From the NCBI RefSeq assembly GCF_900142185.1, contig NZ_FQZZ01000006.1, positions 186,001-250,000 on the forward strand: DNA of 64,000 nt. The letters are read 5' to 3'. Under the pieces are notes generated by a model, which saw only the letters and a program-made list of their open reading frames with translations, did no database searches and was not told the DNA's origin. Source of the DNA: Lutimaribacter pacificus. Lineage in GTDB: Bacteria; Pseudomonadota; Alphaproteobacteria; Rhodobacterales; Rhodobacteraceae. How positions within the stretch are numbered: position 1 is the first letter of the stretch; each line of letters begins with the position of its first letter. Position numbers and translations under genes: made by a program. Positions 18,208-29,759 of the stretch are shown piece by piece.

Positions 18208-18909
18208 ATGCAGTTGATTCTGATACACGACGACCGGACCGGGCGGTTGCAGGCCGCTCACGGGTGGCTTCGGCACTGTTTCGGGCCGCCGGGCCCCTAT
18301 CGGTTGCTCGACCCGGTGTCGCAGCTGGTCATGGGGCTGATCGGCGGCCGGACGCGCGGCGCGGTGTCGGCGGCGGCCTTTATGCGTCTGCGGCAGCGGT
18401 TCGCCTGCTGGGAAAGCCTGCGGGATGCGCCGGTGGCCGAGATCCTGCCGCTGATCGCGGGCGTCAGTTTTGCCGAGGTCAAGGCGCCCCGGCTGCCGGC
18501 GGCGCTGCGGATGGTTACCGCCCGCCGGGGGGCGCTGACGCTGGATTTCCTGGCGGGCTGGCCCGACGGTGCCGCGCTGGACTGGCTGGAGCGGTTGCCG
18601 GGCGTGGGGCGCAAGACGGCCGCGACGGTGCTGAATTTCAGCACGCTTCGCAAGCCGGTGCTGGTCATCGACACGCATCACCTGCGGGTGATCCGCCGCC
18701 TTGGCCTTGTCGGGCCGCGTGCCGGTATCGCCGAGGCCCATGACTGCCTGACGCCGCTGTTGCCATCCGGCTGGGGCGCGGCCGAGATCGACGACCATCA
18801 CCAGCTTGTCAAAACGCTGGGGCAGCGGTTTTGCCGCCCGTCGCGGCCTGCCTGTCCGGCCTGCCCGCTGCGCGCGCTGTGCCTGCAGGGGGTGCCGCGG
18901 CGGAGGTGA
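18208..18909 (+). CDS. HhH-GPD DNA glycosylase, endonuclease III-like [4Fe-4S] protein
   Basis: A 233-residue base-excision repair protein. The helix-hairpin-helix LERLPGVGRKTAATVLNF contains the catalytic Lys136; the catalytic Asp155 is in VIDTHHLRVIRRLGL. The iron-sulfur loop is C209-x6-C216-x2-C219-x5-C225, the spacing of endonuclease III. The N-terminal half is less like E. coli Nth, so it is a paralogue-type enzyme rather than the main Nth; substrate range is unknown. ATG 18208 is used rather than a TTG at 18193; no strong ribosome site is seen. It is transcribed away from urtA. Confidence 0.88.
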   Translation: MQLILIHDDRTGRLQAAHGWLRHCFGPPGPYRLLDPVSQLVMGLIGGRTRGAVSAAAFMRLRQRFACWESLRDAPVAEILPLIAGVSFAEVKAPRLPAALRMVTARRGALTLDFLAGWPDGAALDWLERLPGVGRKTAATVLNFSTLRKPVLVIDTHHLRVIRRLGLVGPRAGIAEAHDCLTPLLPSGWGAAEIDDHHQLVKTLGQRFCRPSRPACPACPLRALCLQGVPRRR

Positions 18910-18956
18910 AACCCCGGGCCGGGCGCGTGGCGCGGGAAAAAATCCGCCGGTGGTGT

Positions 18957-18972
18957 GATCTATATATTGACA
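18957..18972 (+). promoter_or_regulatory. Probable NrdR box overlapping the nrd promoter
   Basis: GATCTATATATTGACA keeps the central CTATATATTG of the NrdR consensus ACACWATATATWGTGT and overlaps the -35 hexamer. A weaker possible second box, ACACCAATATGAGGTT, starts at 18987, 30 bases on, roughly the three-helical-turn spacing used by NrdR pairs. NrdR represses ribonucleotide reductase genes when dATP is high. Confidence 0.5.
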
Positions 18973-18996
18973 GTTTTTCCCTGCCGACACCAATAT
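18967..18996 (+). promoter_or_regulatory. Sigma-70-type promoter for the riboswitch-nrdHIEF transcript
   Basis: A perfect -35 TTGACA (18967-18972), 18-base spacer, and a weak -10 CAATAT (18991-18996). The predicted start near 19003 falls at the 5' edge of the cobalamin riboswitch. Confidence 0.5.
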
Positions 18997-19186
18997 GAGG
19001 TTGCTTTGGTTCTTGCGGGGTGACTCGCAAGCGAAGAGGGAAGCCGGTAGGGACACAAGTCCGACTCCGGCGCTGCCCCCGCAACTGTATGCGGCGAGCC
19101 GAGGCCCGAAACCACTGGTGCGATCGCACCGGGAAGGCGGGCCGAAGCGTTCGAGCCGCGAGCCAGGAGACCTGCCAGGGCGATGT
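18993..19186 (+). ncRNA. Cobalamin (adenosylcobalamin) riboswitch upstream of nrdHIEF
   Basis: The conserved elements occur in the right order: GAGGTTGCTTTGG near the 5' end, GGGAAGCCGGT (19038-19048), ACTCCGG, GCCCCCGCAACTGT (19075-19088), and the B12 box GCCAGGAGACCTGCC (19162-19176). The following gene cluster is a class Ib ribonucleotide reductase, which needs no B12. Such riboswitches commonly silence the B12-independent isozyme when cobalamin is present, letting the class II enzyme (NrdJ) take over; nrdJ is not in the window. The 3' element near the nrdH ribosome site suggests translational control. Confidence 0.93.
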
Positions 19187-19259
19187 GAACGACGACCGCG
19201 GGCGGAGGGCCCGGGCGCGTGGCCGGTCGCCATCGGGGCGGTCCGTGCCGTGCTCCATG

Positions 19260-19287
19260 CCCTTGTGCCGCACCAAGATGCAAGGGA
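19260..19287 (+). promoter_or_regulatory. Possible ribosome-site-sequestering hairpin before nrdH
   Basis: CCCTTG (19260-19265) is complementary to CAAGGG (19281-19286), which contains most of the nrdH Shine-Dalgarno AAGGGA. The same left arm can instead pair inside CTTGTGCCGCACCAAG (19262-19277). The two folds exclude each other, a possible on/off platform for the riboswitch. Each stem is only six to seven pairs. Confidence 0.4.
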
Positions 19288-19295
19288 CAGAGCGC

Positions 19296-19517
19296 ATGAC
19301 CATCACCGTCTATTCCAAACCGGCCTGCGTGCAATGCACCGCCACCACCCGCGCGCTGGATGCGCGGGGCCTGCCTTACGAGGTCATCGACCTGACCGAG
19401 GATGCCGGGGCGATGGCCCGCGTGCAGGAGCTGGGCTATCGGCAGGCGCCCGTCGTCGTCGCGGGCGACGATCACTGGGCGGGCTTTCGCCCCGACATGA
19501 TCGGCCGGCTGTCCTGA
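19296..19517 (+). CDS. nrdH: NrdH-redoxin (glutaredoxin-like)
   Basis: A 73-residue thioredoxin-fold electron donor for class Ib ribonucleotide reductase. It begins [17 protein letters not shown] with the CVQC redox motif at residues 11-14, and ends with [10 protein letters not shown], as in NrdH proteins. ATG 19296 with AAGGGA upstream is chosen; an in-frame ATG at 19278 would add six residues. It is the first gene of nrdHIEF. Confidence 0.95.
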   Translation: MTITVYSKPACVQCTATTRALDARGLPYEVIDLTEDAGAMARVQELGYRQAPVVVAGDDHWAGFRPDMIGRLS

Positions 19518-19521
19518 ACCG

Positions 19522-19931
19522 ATGGGCGGGCTGGTCTATTTCTCAAGCGCGTCGGGCAACACCGCGCGCCTGGTCGGGCGGCTGGGCCTGCCCGCCTGCC
19601 GCATACCGCGGCGGGCCGGCGATCCGGTGCCGGCGATTACCGAACCCTTCGTGCTGATCTGCCCGACCTATGCCGACGGGTACGGGCGCGGCGCGGTGCC
19701 GAAACAGGTGATCCGGTTCCTGAACGATCCCGCCACCCGCGCGCTGCTGCGCGGGGTGATCGCCGGGGGCAACCGCAATTTCGGCAAGCTGTTCGCCCTG
19801 TCGGGCGACGTGATTTCCGCCAGGTGCAACGTGCCGCTGCTTTACCGGTTCGAACTGGCCGGAACCGGGGAAGACACCACCCGCATCCGCGCGGGGCTTG
19901 CCCGTTTCCGGGCCGAAGAAGAGGACAAGAC

Positions 19932-19950
<19 letters not shown>
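19522..19950 (+). CDS. nrdI: NrdI flavodoxin-like activator of class Ib RNR
   Basis: A 142-residue flavoprotein that supplies oxidant to assemble the Mn2-tyrosyl radical cofactor of NrdF. It starts with [15 protein letters not shown] (the FMN phosphate loop SSxSGNT), continues with LICPTYADG and ends with GNRNFG and a [10 protein letters not shown] segment, all typical NrdI blocks. It lies four bases after nrdH and overlaps nrdE by 19 bases. Confidence 0.95.
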
Positions 19951-23053
<3,103 letters not shown>

Positions 23054-23067
23054 GGCCGGTGCGCAAG

Positions 23068-23084
23068 GGGGGGCGCTGCCCCCC
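23068..23084. other. Post-stop GC hairpin after nrdF
   Basis: GGGGGGC-GCT-GCCCCCC, 14 bases after the nrdF stop, no T-run. Similar G-run/C-run hairpins directly follow the stop codons of the OmpA-like gene (32706-32726) and puuD (36345-36360). Confidence 0.5.
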
Positions 23085-23107
23085 TCGGCCTTGCGGCCTC
23101 ACCCCCC

Positions 23108-23130
23108 GGAGTATTTGGGGAACGATGAAG
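23108..23130 (+). repeat. Dispersed intergenic repeat, copy 2 (GGAGTATTTGGGG family)
   Basis: The core beginning GGAGTATTTGGGGAACGATG is identical over 22 bases to the inverted copy at 2308-2329. It sits between the convergent nrdF and acetoacetyl-CoA synthetase genes, just after the GC hairpin at 23068-23084. Confidence 0.75.
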
Positions 23131-23139
23131 CCGTGGGCA

Positions 23140-25107
23140 TCAGCCGCCGGCGAGGTACTTCCCGGCATAGGCGTCGTACCAGTCGAGGCTGGCGGGATTG
23201 GCCATGGCATCGCGGGTGGCGGCCTTTGCCATTGGCTGACCGAGGAGGCGTTTCTTGATCGGCACCTCCATCTTCTTGCCGGTAAGGGTGTAGGGGATGT
23301 CGGGCGCAGCCTCGATCCGGTCGGGGACGTGGCGGGGCGAGGCGCGGGATTTCAGGTCGGCGACGATCGCGGCGCGCAGCCCGTCGGTGAGCGCCGCACC
23401 GGGGGCCAGTTTCAGGAACAGGATCATGCAGCTTTCGCGGCCGAGATATTCGAGATCCACCACAAGGCTGTCGGCCACGTCCTCGTGATCCTCGACCACG
23501 CGGTAGATGTCGGCGGTGCCCATGCGGATGCCGTGGCGGTTGATCGTGGCGTCCGAGCGGCCATAGATGATCGCGCCGCCATGGGGGGTGATCTTTACCC
23601 AGTCGCCGTGGCGCCAGATGCCGGGATAGGTTTCGAAATAGCTGGATTTGTAACGCACGTCCCCCTTGTCACCCCAGAAACGGAGCGGCATCGAGGGCAT
23701 GGGGACGGTGCAGACAAGCTCGCCCACCTCGTCGATGAGGGGGTTGCCGTCGTCGTCGAACGCCTCGACCGCGGCGCCGAGGGCGCGGCACTGCATTTCG
23801 CCGATATGGACGGGCAGCATCGGGTTGCCGGCCAGAAAGGCGCCGGCGAAATCGGTGCCGCCGGCGATGGGCGACAGCCAGATGTCGTCACCCAGTTCGG
23901 ACCAGATCCATTCATACGCCTCGGGCGGGAGGGGGGAGCCGGTGGAGCCCACGGCGCGCAGCGTTTGCAGGTTGGCGACCTCGCGCGGGTGGACACCGGA
24001 TTTCATCGCGCCGATGAAATACGCCGCGCCGGCGCCGAACGAGGTCACGCCGGCCTTTTCGATGAAGCGCCAGAGCCGGCCGGCATCGGGGTGGTTGGGG
24101 TTGCCTTCGGCCAGCGCGATGGTGGAGCCGGTCAGCAGGCCCGCGATCTGGGCGTTCCACATGATCCAGCCGGTCGAGGTGAACCAGCTGAAGGTGTCGC
24201 CGGGGCCGAGGTTGCCGTGCAGCCCCTGCAGCACGAGATGTTCCAGCACGATGCCGCCATGCCCGTGCACGATGGGTTTCGGGCTGCCGGTGGTGCCCGA
24301 GGAATAGACCACCCAGAGCGGGTGATCGAAGGGCAGTTTCACCGGCGCGGGCGCGGCGGGTTTGGCCAGCAGGCCGGCCCAGCCGTGGCGGGTGGTGTGG
24401 CGCGGGTCGATGCCCGGCGCTGCGTCGAGGCTGATCCAGTGGTCCAGCGTCGGCAGCCCGTCGATCAGCGCCTGCACCTCGGCCCCGCGGTCGCGCCATT
24501 TGCCGGTGAAATCGTAGCCCGAGATCGTGAAGATCGCCTTCGGCCCGATCTGGCCGAAGCGTTCCAGGACCGTGGGCGCGCCCATGTCGGTGGCGCAGAC
24601 CGACCATGTGGCGCCGATCGAGGCGCAGGCGAGGAAGGCGACGATCGTGTCGGGCGTGTTGGGCAGGTAGCCCACCACGCGGTCGCCGGTTTCGATGCCC
24701 ATGCCGCGCAGGCTGGCGGCCAGGGCGCCGACGCGGGCGGTGAGGTCGTCCCATGTGAGGGTGGTCAGCGTGCCATCCTCGGCCTCGTGATGGATGGCCG
24801 GGTGGCCGGGGCGGACGTGGCGCAGCACCTGGTCGACATAGTTGAGCGTCGCGCCGGGGAACCAGACCGCGCCGGGCATGGCGGATTTCGCCAGCGCGGT
24901 GTCGAACGGGGTGGGCGAGGTGAGGCCGTAATAGTCCCAGATCGTGCGCCAGAAGGTGTCGGGGTCGGTGATCGACCATTGCCAAAGCGCGTCGTAATCG
25001 GTGAAATCGAGGCCGCGTTCGGTCCGCAGCCAGCGCATATAGGCCGCCATCGTGCTGGTTTCGGCAAGCTCTGCCGGCGGTGTCCAGAGACCGTTTTCGA
25101 TGCCCAT
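23140..25107 (-). CDS. Acetoacetyl-CoA synthetase
   Basis: A 655-residue ANL-superfamily ligase that activates acetoacetate with ATP and CoA. An N-terminal ACS domain ([17 protein letters not shown]) precedes the AMP-binding motif [18 protein letters not shown]; then [23 protein letters not shown], and the C-terminal catalytic Lys in [11 protein letters not shown]. The combination, with [11 protein letters not shown]-like and SPIAGGTDF segments, is typical of acetoacetyl-CoA synthetases rather than acetyl-CoA synthetases. ATG 25107 has GGAGGGG upstream. It follows the peroxiredoxin gene on the same strand, 84 bases apart. Likely role: ketone body or polyhydroxybutyrate breakdown. Confidence 0.92.
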   Translation of the reverse strand: MGIENGLWTPPAELAETSTMAAYMRWLRTERGLDFTDYDALWQWSITDPDTFWRTIWDYYGLTSPTPFDTALAKSAMPGAVWFPGATLNYVDQVLRHVRPGHPAIHHEAEDGTLTTLTWDDLTARVGALAASLRGMGIETGDRVVGYLPNTPDTIVAFLACASIGATWSVCATDMGAPTVLERFGQIGPKAIFTISGYDFTGKWRDRGAEVQALIDGLPTLDHWISLDAAPGIDPRHTTRHGWAGLLAKPAAPAPVKLPFDHPLWVVYSSGTTGSPKPIVHGHGGIVLEHLVLQGLHGNLGPGDTFSWFTSTGWIMWNAQIAGLLTGSTIALAEGNPNHPDAGRLWRFIEKAGVTSFGAGAAYFIGAMKSGVHPREVANLQTLRAVGSTGSPLPPEAYEWIWSELGDDIWLSPIAGGTDFAGAFLAGNPMLPVHIGEMQCRALGAAVEAFDDDGNPLIDEVGELVCTVPMPSMPLRFWGDKGDVRYKSSYFETYPGIWRHGDWVKITPHGGAIIYGRSDATINRHGIRMGTADIYRVVEDHEDVADSLVVDLEYLGRESCMILFLKLAPGAALTDGLRAAIVADLKSRASPRHVPDRIEAAPDIPYTLTGKKMEVPIKKRLLGQPMAKAATRDAMANPASLDWYDAYAGKYLAGG

Positions 25108-25191
25108 GCCGTGCCCCTCCCTGTCGGCTTGGCGGGCATGGTTTGCGGCGGGCGGCCCCGGTGTCAAGCCCGCCCGCCGCGCAGCGGTGCG

Positions 25192-25680
25192 TTACATCGC
25201 GTCGAGCAGCCCCTCACCCGCGGAGGTTTCGCAGGTGCCGGGGCTTTCCTCGGGGTTGAGCACCTTGACGGTGCCGTCCTCGACCAGCATGGCATAGCGC
25301 CTGGAACGCGCGATCAGACCGGCGGGCGGTGCGTCGAAATCCATGCCGATGGCCCTGGTGAATTCGCTGCCCGCGTCCGACAGCATGGTGATGCCGGCCT
25401 GGGTCGCGCCGGTGGCCTCGCCCCAGGCGCCCATCACGAAGGGGTCGTTGACCGCGATGCAGATGATTTCGTCCACGCCCTTCGCGGCGAACTGGTCCTT
25501 GGTGCGGATGAAGCTGGGCACATGGGCGGAATGGCAGGTGGGGGTAAAGGCGCCCGGCACCGCGAAGATCGCCACCTTGCGGCCCCTGAGCTTGTCCGAA
25601 AGCTGCACCGGCTCGGGGCCCTTGTCGCCCATCCGGGTCAGGGTTGCGTCGGGCAGCGTGTCGCCAACGGAAATCGTCAT
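25192..25680 (-). CDS. Peroxiredoxin, Prx5 type
   Basis: A 162-residue thiol peroxidase reducing H2O2 and organic peroxides. The active-site motif PGAFTPTCH places the peroxidatic cysteine at Cys49. A further Cys150 near the C-terminus (SPGTCETSAG) could be the resolving cysteine of atypical 2-Cys Prx5 enzymes. ATG 25680 is used since it gives the family-normal N-terminus MTISVGDTLPDATL. It is divergent from the FAD reductase gene. Confidence 0.95.
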   Translation of the reverse strand: MTISVGDTLPDATLTRMGDKGPEPVQLSDKLRGRKVAIFAVPGAFTPTCHSAHVPSFIRTKDQFAAKGVDEIICIAVNDPFVMGAWGEATGATQAGITMLSDAGSEFTRAIGMDFDAPPAGLIARSRRYAMLVEDGTVKVLNPEESPGTCETSAGEGLLDAM

Positions 25681-25782
25681 GGTTTGTCCTCTTCGTTCTC
25701 GCTTGGGTTTGCGTTTCCTGTGAGCGTGGATATAGGGTCGGTTCGCTGACAAGACCAACGGAATCCTGCGGGAGGGTGCGAG

Positions 25783-26994
25783 ATGACCGATGTGGTGGTG
25801 GTTGGGGCCGGGCAGGCCGGTGCATCGCTGGTGGCAAAGCTGCGCGCCCTCGGCTTTGACGGGCGCATCACGATGATCGGCGAAGAACCCGCGCCGCCCT
25901 ATCAGCGCCCGCCGCTGAGCAAGAAATACCTGCTGGGCGAGATGGCGGTCGAGCGGTTGTATCTGCGGCCCGAAAGTTTCTATGCCGAAAACGCCATCGA
26001 CCTGCATCTGAACGAAACGGTGACGGCAATCGACCGGGCCGACAAGGCGGTGATCGCGGGCGGGCGTAAGGTGCCGTATGACCACCTGGTGCTGGCCACG
26101 GGATCGGTGCCGCGGCGGCTGCCGCCGGCGATCGGCGGGGCGTTGCAGGGTGTTTTCACCGTGCGGACCCTGCGGGACGTGGACGGCATGGCGCCCGAGT
26201 TCCGCGAAGGGGCGCGGGTGCTGATCGTGGGTGGCGGGTATATCGGGCTGGAGGCGGCGGCGGTGGCGGCGTCGAAGGGGCTGAAGGTGGTGCTGGTCGA
26301 AGCGGCCGGCCGCATCCTGCAGCGCGTGGCTGCGCCGGAAACCAGCGCGTTCTTCCGTGAACTGCACAAGGCGCATGGCGTGGACATCCGCGAGGGCGTG
26401 GGGCTGGAGCGGCTGACCGGCGAGGGGCGTGTGAGCGGCGCTGTGCTGGCTGACGGCACCGAGCTGGCGCTGGATTTCGTGATCGTGGGCGTGGGGATCA
26501 CGCCCGCCACCGAACTGGCCGAGGCGGCGGGGCTGGAGATCGAGAACGGCATCAGGGCCGACGAGCAGGGCCGCACCAGCGACCCGGCGATCTGGGCCGC
26601 GGGCGATTGCGCCAGCTTTCCGCACGGGGGCGGGCGTATCCGGCTGGAATCGGTGCCCAACGCCATCGACATGGGGGAATGCGTGGCCGAGAACATCATG
26701 GGCGCGGGCAAGACATACGTGCCGCAGCCGTGGTTCTGGTCGGATCAGTATGACGTCAAGCTGCAGATCGCGGGGCTGAATGCAGGCTATACCCGCGTGA
26801 TCACGCGGCCGGGCGAGAAAGCGGGCAGCGTGTCGTTCTGGTATTTCGACGGCGAGCGGCTGCTGGCGGTGGATGCGGCCAACGATCCGCGTGCCTACAT
26901 GGTGGGCAAGCGGTTGATCGACAACGGGAAAACCGCGTCGCCCGATGCCGTGGCCGACCCGGAGACCGACCTCAAGAGCCTGATGAAAGCGTGA
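25783..26994 (+). CDS. FAD-dependent NAD(P)H oxidoreductase, ferredoxin/rhodocoxin reductase-like
   Basis: A 403-residue flavoprotein. FAD-binding VVVGAGQAGASL is at residues 5-16, followed by PYQRPPLSKKYL, a conserved block of this group. The NAD(P)H-binding LIVGGGYIGLEAAAVAAS is near residue 147, and the second FAD motif IWAAGDCASFP is near 270. The C-terminal RLESVPNAIDMGE and PWFWSDQYDVKLQIAG segments match putidaredoxin/rhodocoxin reductases that feed [2Fe-2S] ferredoxins for P450 or dioxygenases. No ferredoxin or oxygenase gene is adjacent, so its partner is unknown. Its last four bases overlap rsmD. Confidence 0.88.
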   Translation: MTDVVVVGAGQAGASLVAKLRALGFDGRITMIGEEPAPPYQRPPLSKKYLLGEMAVERLYLRPESFYAENAIDLHLNETVTAIDRADKAVIAGGRKVPYDHLVLATGSVPRRLPPAIGGALQGVFTVRTLRDVDGMAPEFREGARVLIVGGGYIGLEAAAVAASKGLKVVLVEAAGRILQRVAAPETSAFFRELHKAHGVDIREGVGLERLTGEGRVSGAVLADGTELALDFVIVGVGITPATELAEAAGLEIENGIRADEQGRTSDPAIWAAGDCASFPHGGGRIRLESVPNAIDMGECVAENIMGAGKTYVPQPWFWSDQYDVKLQIAGLNAGYTRVITRPGEKAGSVSFWYFDGERLLAVDAANDPRAYMVGKRLIDNGKTASPDAVADPETDLKSLMKA

Positions 26995-27551
26995 GGATCA
27001 TCGCGGGCGAATTCCGCGGCCGCCCGCTGGCCAGCCTGGGCAAGGGCGACGCGGGCGCGCATCTGCGCCCGACGACGGACAGGGTGCGCGAAAGCCTGTT
27101 CTCGCTGCTTATGGGCGGGCGGTTCGGTGACCCGGTCACCGATGCGCGGGTGCTGGACCTGTTCGCCGGGACCGGGGCGCTGGGGCTGGAGGCGCTGTCG
27201 CGCGGGGCGGCGGATGTCACGTTCGTGGAAAGCGGGCGCAAGGCGCAATCGCTGATCGCGCGCAACATCGCCACGCTGGGCGTGGGCGACCGCGCGCGCC
27301 TGCTGCGCCGCGATGCGCGGCGGCTGGGCGAGAACGCGGAGGCGCCCTGTTCGCTGATCTTTCTCGACCCGCCCTATGGCAAGGGGCTGGGCGAAGGTGC
27401 GCTGCGCTCTGCACGCGAAGGTGGTTGGATCGGAAACGGTGCGTTTATCGTCTGGGAGGAGGGTGCCGACATCATTCTGCCTCAATGGTGCTCTATCGAA
27501 GAGGTGAGACGCTACGGGGATACGACGATTACGTTACTGCGGGCGGAGTGA
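26991..27551 (+). CDS. rsmD: 16S rRNA (guanine-966-N2)-methyltransferase RsmD
   Basis: A 186-residue SAM-dependent methyltransferase. It begins MRIIAGEFRGRPL and shows TRPTTDRVRESLFS-type signature (here LRPTTDRVRESLFSLL), SAM motif LDLFAGTGALGLEALSRGA and the catalytic motif FLDPPYGKG. The start is GTG at 26991, inside the stop of the preceding gene (GTGA overlap), the only start giving the canonical N-terminus. The following gene begins at the stop codon. Confidence 0.95.
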   Translation: MRIIAGEFRGRPLASLGKGDAGAHLRPTTDRVRESLFSLLMGGRFGDPVTDARVLDLFAGTGALGLEALSRGAADVTFVESGRKAQSLIARNIATLGVGDRARLLRRDARRLGENAEAPCSLIFLDPPYGKGLGEGALRSAREGGWIGNGAFIVWEEGADIILPQWCSIEEVRRYGDTTITLLRAE

Positions 27552-28099
27552 TGAGAGACACGATCTATCTAACCTATTCTTGGCGGGACATCCCGGTTGC
27601 CAAGCTGACAAACCGTTTGACTGTGCGGTTCTTCGGGCCGCTGCGCTGGATCGCCCTGTTGCTGGCGGTGACGGTGCTGTTCGCCAGTTTCATACTGTTG
27701 CAAAAGCACGTCTTCCCGCACGAGTCGGGAACGCAGCTTTCGACGGTGCTGGCCGCGATGGCCTGTGCGCTGATGCTGGGGCTGGGCAACACGCTGGGCC
27801 ACAAGCGGCTGCAGGCGGCGCTGATGGAGGCGCCGATCCGTCAGAAGGAATGCAGCCTGGCGATCAACCGGCACGGCATCGCCTCGGAAGGGGGCGCGTT
27901 GCATGCGCATGTCGAATGGTCCGACGTGACCGAGATCGCCGAGATGGGCAGCTTTGTCCTGATCATGCTGTCGCCGCTGGAATACATCCCGATCCCCGAA
28001 TTCTCGCTGCCGCCAGACCTGAGCCGCTCCGACTTGGTGGCGCAGCTGCGCGAATGGCACGAAGCCGCGCAAGAGGTGGGTGAGGCGGAATTCGCCTGA
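27551..28099 (+). CDS. YcxB-like membrane protein of unknown function
   Basis: A 182-residue protein with two hydrophobic segments (about residues 31-55 and 64-83), followed by a soluble C-terminal domain: ECSLAINRHGIAS, HVEWSDVTEIAE, LSPLEYIPIPEFSLP. This pattern is that of the YcxB-like family (PF14317-type). The function is unknown; a membrane-anchored PH-like domain is likely. ATG 27551 overlaps the rsmD stop by one base, so it is cotranslated. It ends seven bases before the convergent map gene. Confidence 0.78.
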   Translation: MRDTIYLTYSWRDIPVAKLTNRLTVRFFGPLRWIALLLAVTVLFASFILLQKHVFPHESGTQLSTVLAAMACALMLGLGNTLGHKRLQAALMEAPIRQKECSLAINRHGIASEGGALHAHVEWSDVTEIAEMGSFVLIMLSPLEYIPIPEFSLPPDLSRSDLVAQLREWHEAAQEVGEAEFA

Positions 28100-28105
28100 C
28101 GGGTG

Positions 28106-28954
28106 CTATATCCTGTAGGTCGGGTGGAACCGGCCGGCAGGCGACAGGGTGAAGATATCGACCCCGTCCGCCGTGACGCCGACCGAGTGTTCGAACTGCG
28201 CCGACAGGGATTTGTCGCGCGTTACCGCCGTCCAGTCGTCGGCCAGCACCTTGGTTTCGGGCCGTCCGAGGTTCACCATCGGTTCGATGGTGAAGAACAT
28301 CCCCTCTTCCAGCAGCGGGCCGGTGCCGGGGCGCCCGTAATGCAGCACGTTGGGCGGGGCGTGGAACACGCGGCCCAGGCCGTGGCCGCAGAAATCGCGC
28401 ACCACCGACATGCGGTGCCCTTCGACGAAGCTCTGGATCGCATGGCCGATATCGCCGAAGGTGTTGCCGGGCCTGACCTGCTCGATCCCCAGCATCAGCG
28501 CGTCATGGGTGATCTGGATCAGGCGTTCGGCCTTGCGGCTGAGCTTGCCCGCGACATACATCCGGCTGGTGTCGCCGTACCAGCCATCGACGATCACGGT
28601 GACGTCGATATTCAGGATATCGCCATCCTTGAGCTTCTTGTCGCCGGGGATGCCGTGGCAGACCACGTGGTTGATCGAGATGCACGAGGCATGGCGATAG
28701 CCCTTGTAGCCGATGGTCGCCGACGTGGCGCCGGCGGCGTTCACCTTGTCCTCGATGATGCGGTCGATTTCGGCCGTGGTCTGGCCGGGAAAGACGTGGT
28801 CGGCCACATCGTCGAGGATGCGGGCGGCCAGTTCGCCGGCCTTGTGCATGCCGGCGAAATCGCCCGTTTCGTGGATGCGGATGCCTTCGCGCGTGATGCG
28901 GCCCCGATGCGCTTCGTTCACCTTGCCGGCCCCTTTGCCGAATTTCAAAATCAT
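28106..28954 (-). CDS. map: Type I methionine aminopeptidase
   Basis: A 282-residue metallopeptidase that removes N-terminal methionine from nascent proteins. Metal ligands are visible in order: Asp in NIDVTVIVDGWYGDTSR (two Asp), His in GHGLGRVFH, Glu in FTIEP, and Glu in QFEHSV. CISINHVVCHGIPGD contains the catalytic His. It is essential in bacteria when single-copy. It lies 55 bases downstream of sfsA on the same strand. Confidence 0.97.
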   Translation of the reverse strand: MILKFGKGAGKVNEAHRGRITREGIRIHETGDFAGMHKAGELAARILDDVADHVFPGQTTAEIDRIIEDKVNAAGATSATIGYKGYRHASCISINHVVCHGIPGDKKLKDGDILNIDVTVIVDGWYGDTSRMYVAGKLSRKAERLIQITHDALMLGIEQVRPGNTFGDIGHAIQSFVEGHRMSVVRDFCGHGLGRVFHAPPNVLHYGRPGTGPLLEEGMFFTIEPMVNLGRPETKVLADDWTAVTRDKSLSAQFEHSVGVTADGVDIFTLSPAGRFHPTYRI

Positions 28955-29009
28955 GCGCCCTACTTAGGACAGAATTGTGCCAAGGGCCAGTGCGTCGAGT
29001 CGCAGCGCC

Positions 29010-29711
29010 TCAGGGCAGTTCAAAGGGCAGGGCGCGGCCCAGGGTGATTTCCCGCGGCGAGATGCGGCAATCGAAGGCCATGACCTCGACCCCGGCCGCT
29101 GCTGCGGCGGCCAGCCCCGCGGCATAGGCCGGGTCGATATCGGCGGCGATCGTGGTGCGCGCGCAATCGGTGCGCTGCACGAGGTAGAGCATCACCGCCC
29201 GCGCGCCCTGCGCCTTCATCGCGGAAAGTTCCTGCAGGTGTTTCAGGCCGCGCGCGGTGATGCTGTCGGGAAACTCGGCCAGGCCGGGCTGGCGCGACAG
29301 GGTGACGGATTTCACCTCGACATAGGTGTCGGGACCATCGCCCGTCAGCAGGAAGTCGATGCGCGAATGCGCGCCGTATTTCACCTCGGGGCGAACCATC
29401 GGCGCGGCGAGGCCGGGCACCTGCCCCGCGATCAGGGCATCCTTGAGTGCGCGGTTGGGCACCGAGGTATCGACGCCCGTGAAATGGCCGCCGTCATGTT
29501 CGACCAGGCGCCAGCCGTATTTCAGCTTTTTCTTCGGGTCGTCGTTGGGCTCCAGCCAGATGCGCGCGCCGGGATCGGCCAGCCCCATCATCGAGCCGGG
29601 ATTGGCGCAATGCGCGGTGATTTCCCGACCGTCCGCCAGCCGGCAATCGGCCAGGAACCGCTTGTAGCGGCGGATCAGCACGGCGGGCACAAGAGGGGTT
29701 TGAAAGCGCAT
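29010..29711 (-). CDS. sfsA: SfsA family DNA-binding/nuclease-like protein
   Basis: A 233-residue SfsA protein. Family blocks are LIRRYKRFLADCRL, HCANPGSM near residue 35, RIDFLLTG and TYVEVKSVTL in the PD-(D/E)xK-like core, PDSITARGLKHLQEL, and the AARAVMLYLVQRTDC-type segment. E. coli SfsA was described as a sugar fermentation regulator, but its biochemical role is unclear. The start ATG 29711 follows from family length (about 230-235 residues). It probably shares a transcript with map and diverges from the CinA-like gene, only 48 bases away. Confidence 0.93.
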   Translation of the reverse strand: MRFQTPLVPAVLIRRYKRFLADCRLADGREITAHCANPGSMMGLADPGARIWLEPNDDPKKKLKYGWRLVEHDGGHFTGVDTSVPNRALKDALIAGQVPGLAAPMVRPEVKYGAHSRIDFLLTGDGPDTYVEVKSVTLSRQPGLAEFPDSITARGLKHLQELSAMKAQGARAVMLYLVQRTDCARTTIAADIDPAYAAGLAAAAAAGVEVMAFDCRISPREITLGRALPFELP

Positions 29712-29759
29712 GAATGCGGGCCTATACCGTGACGGACGCCCACGCAAGGAGAGCCGCCG

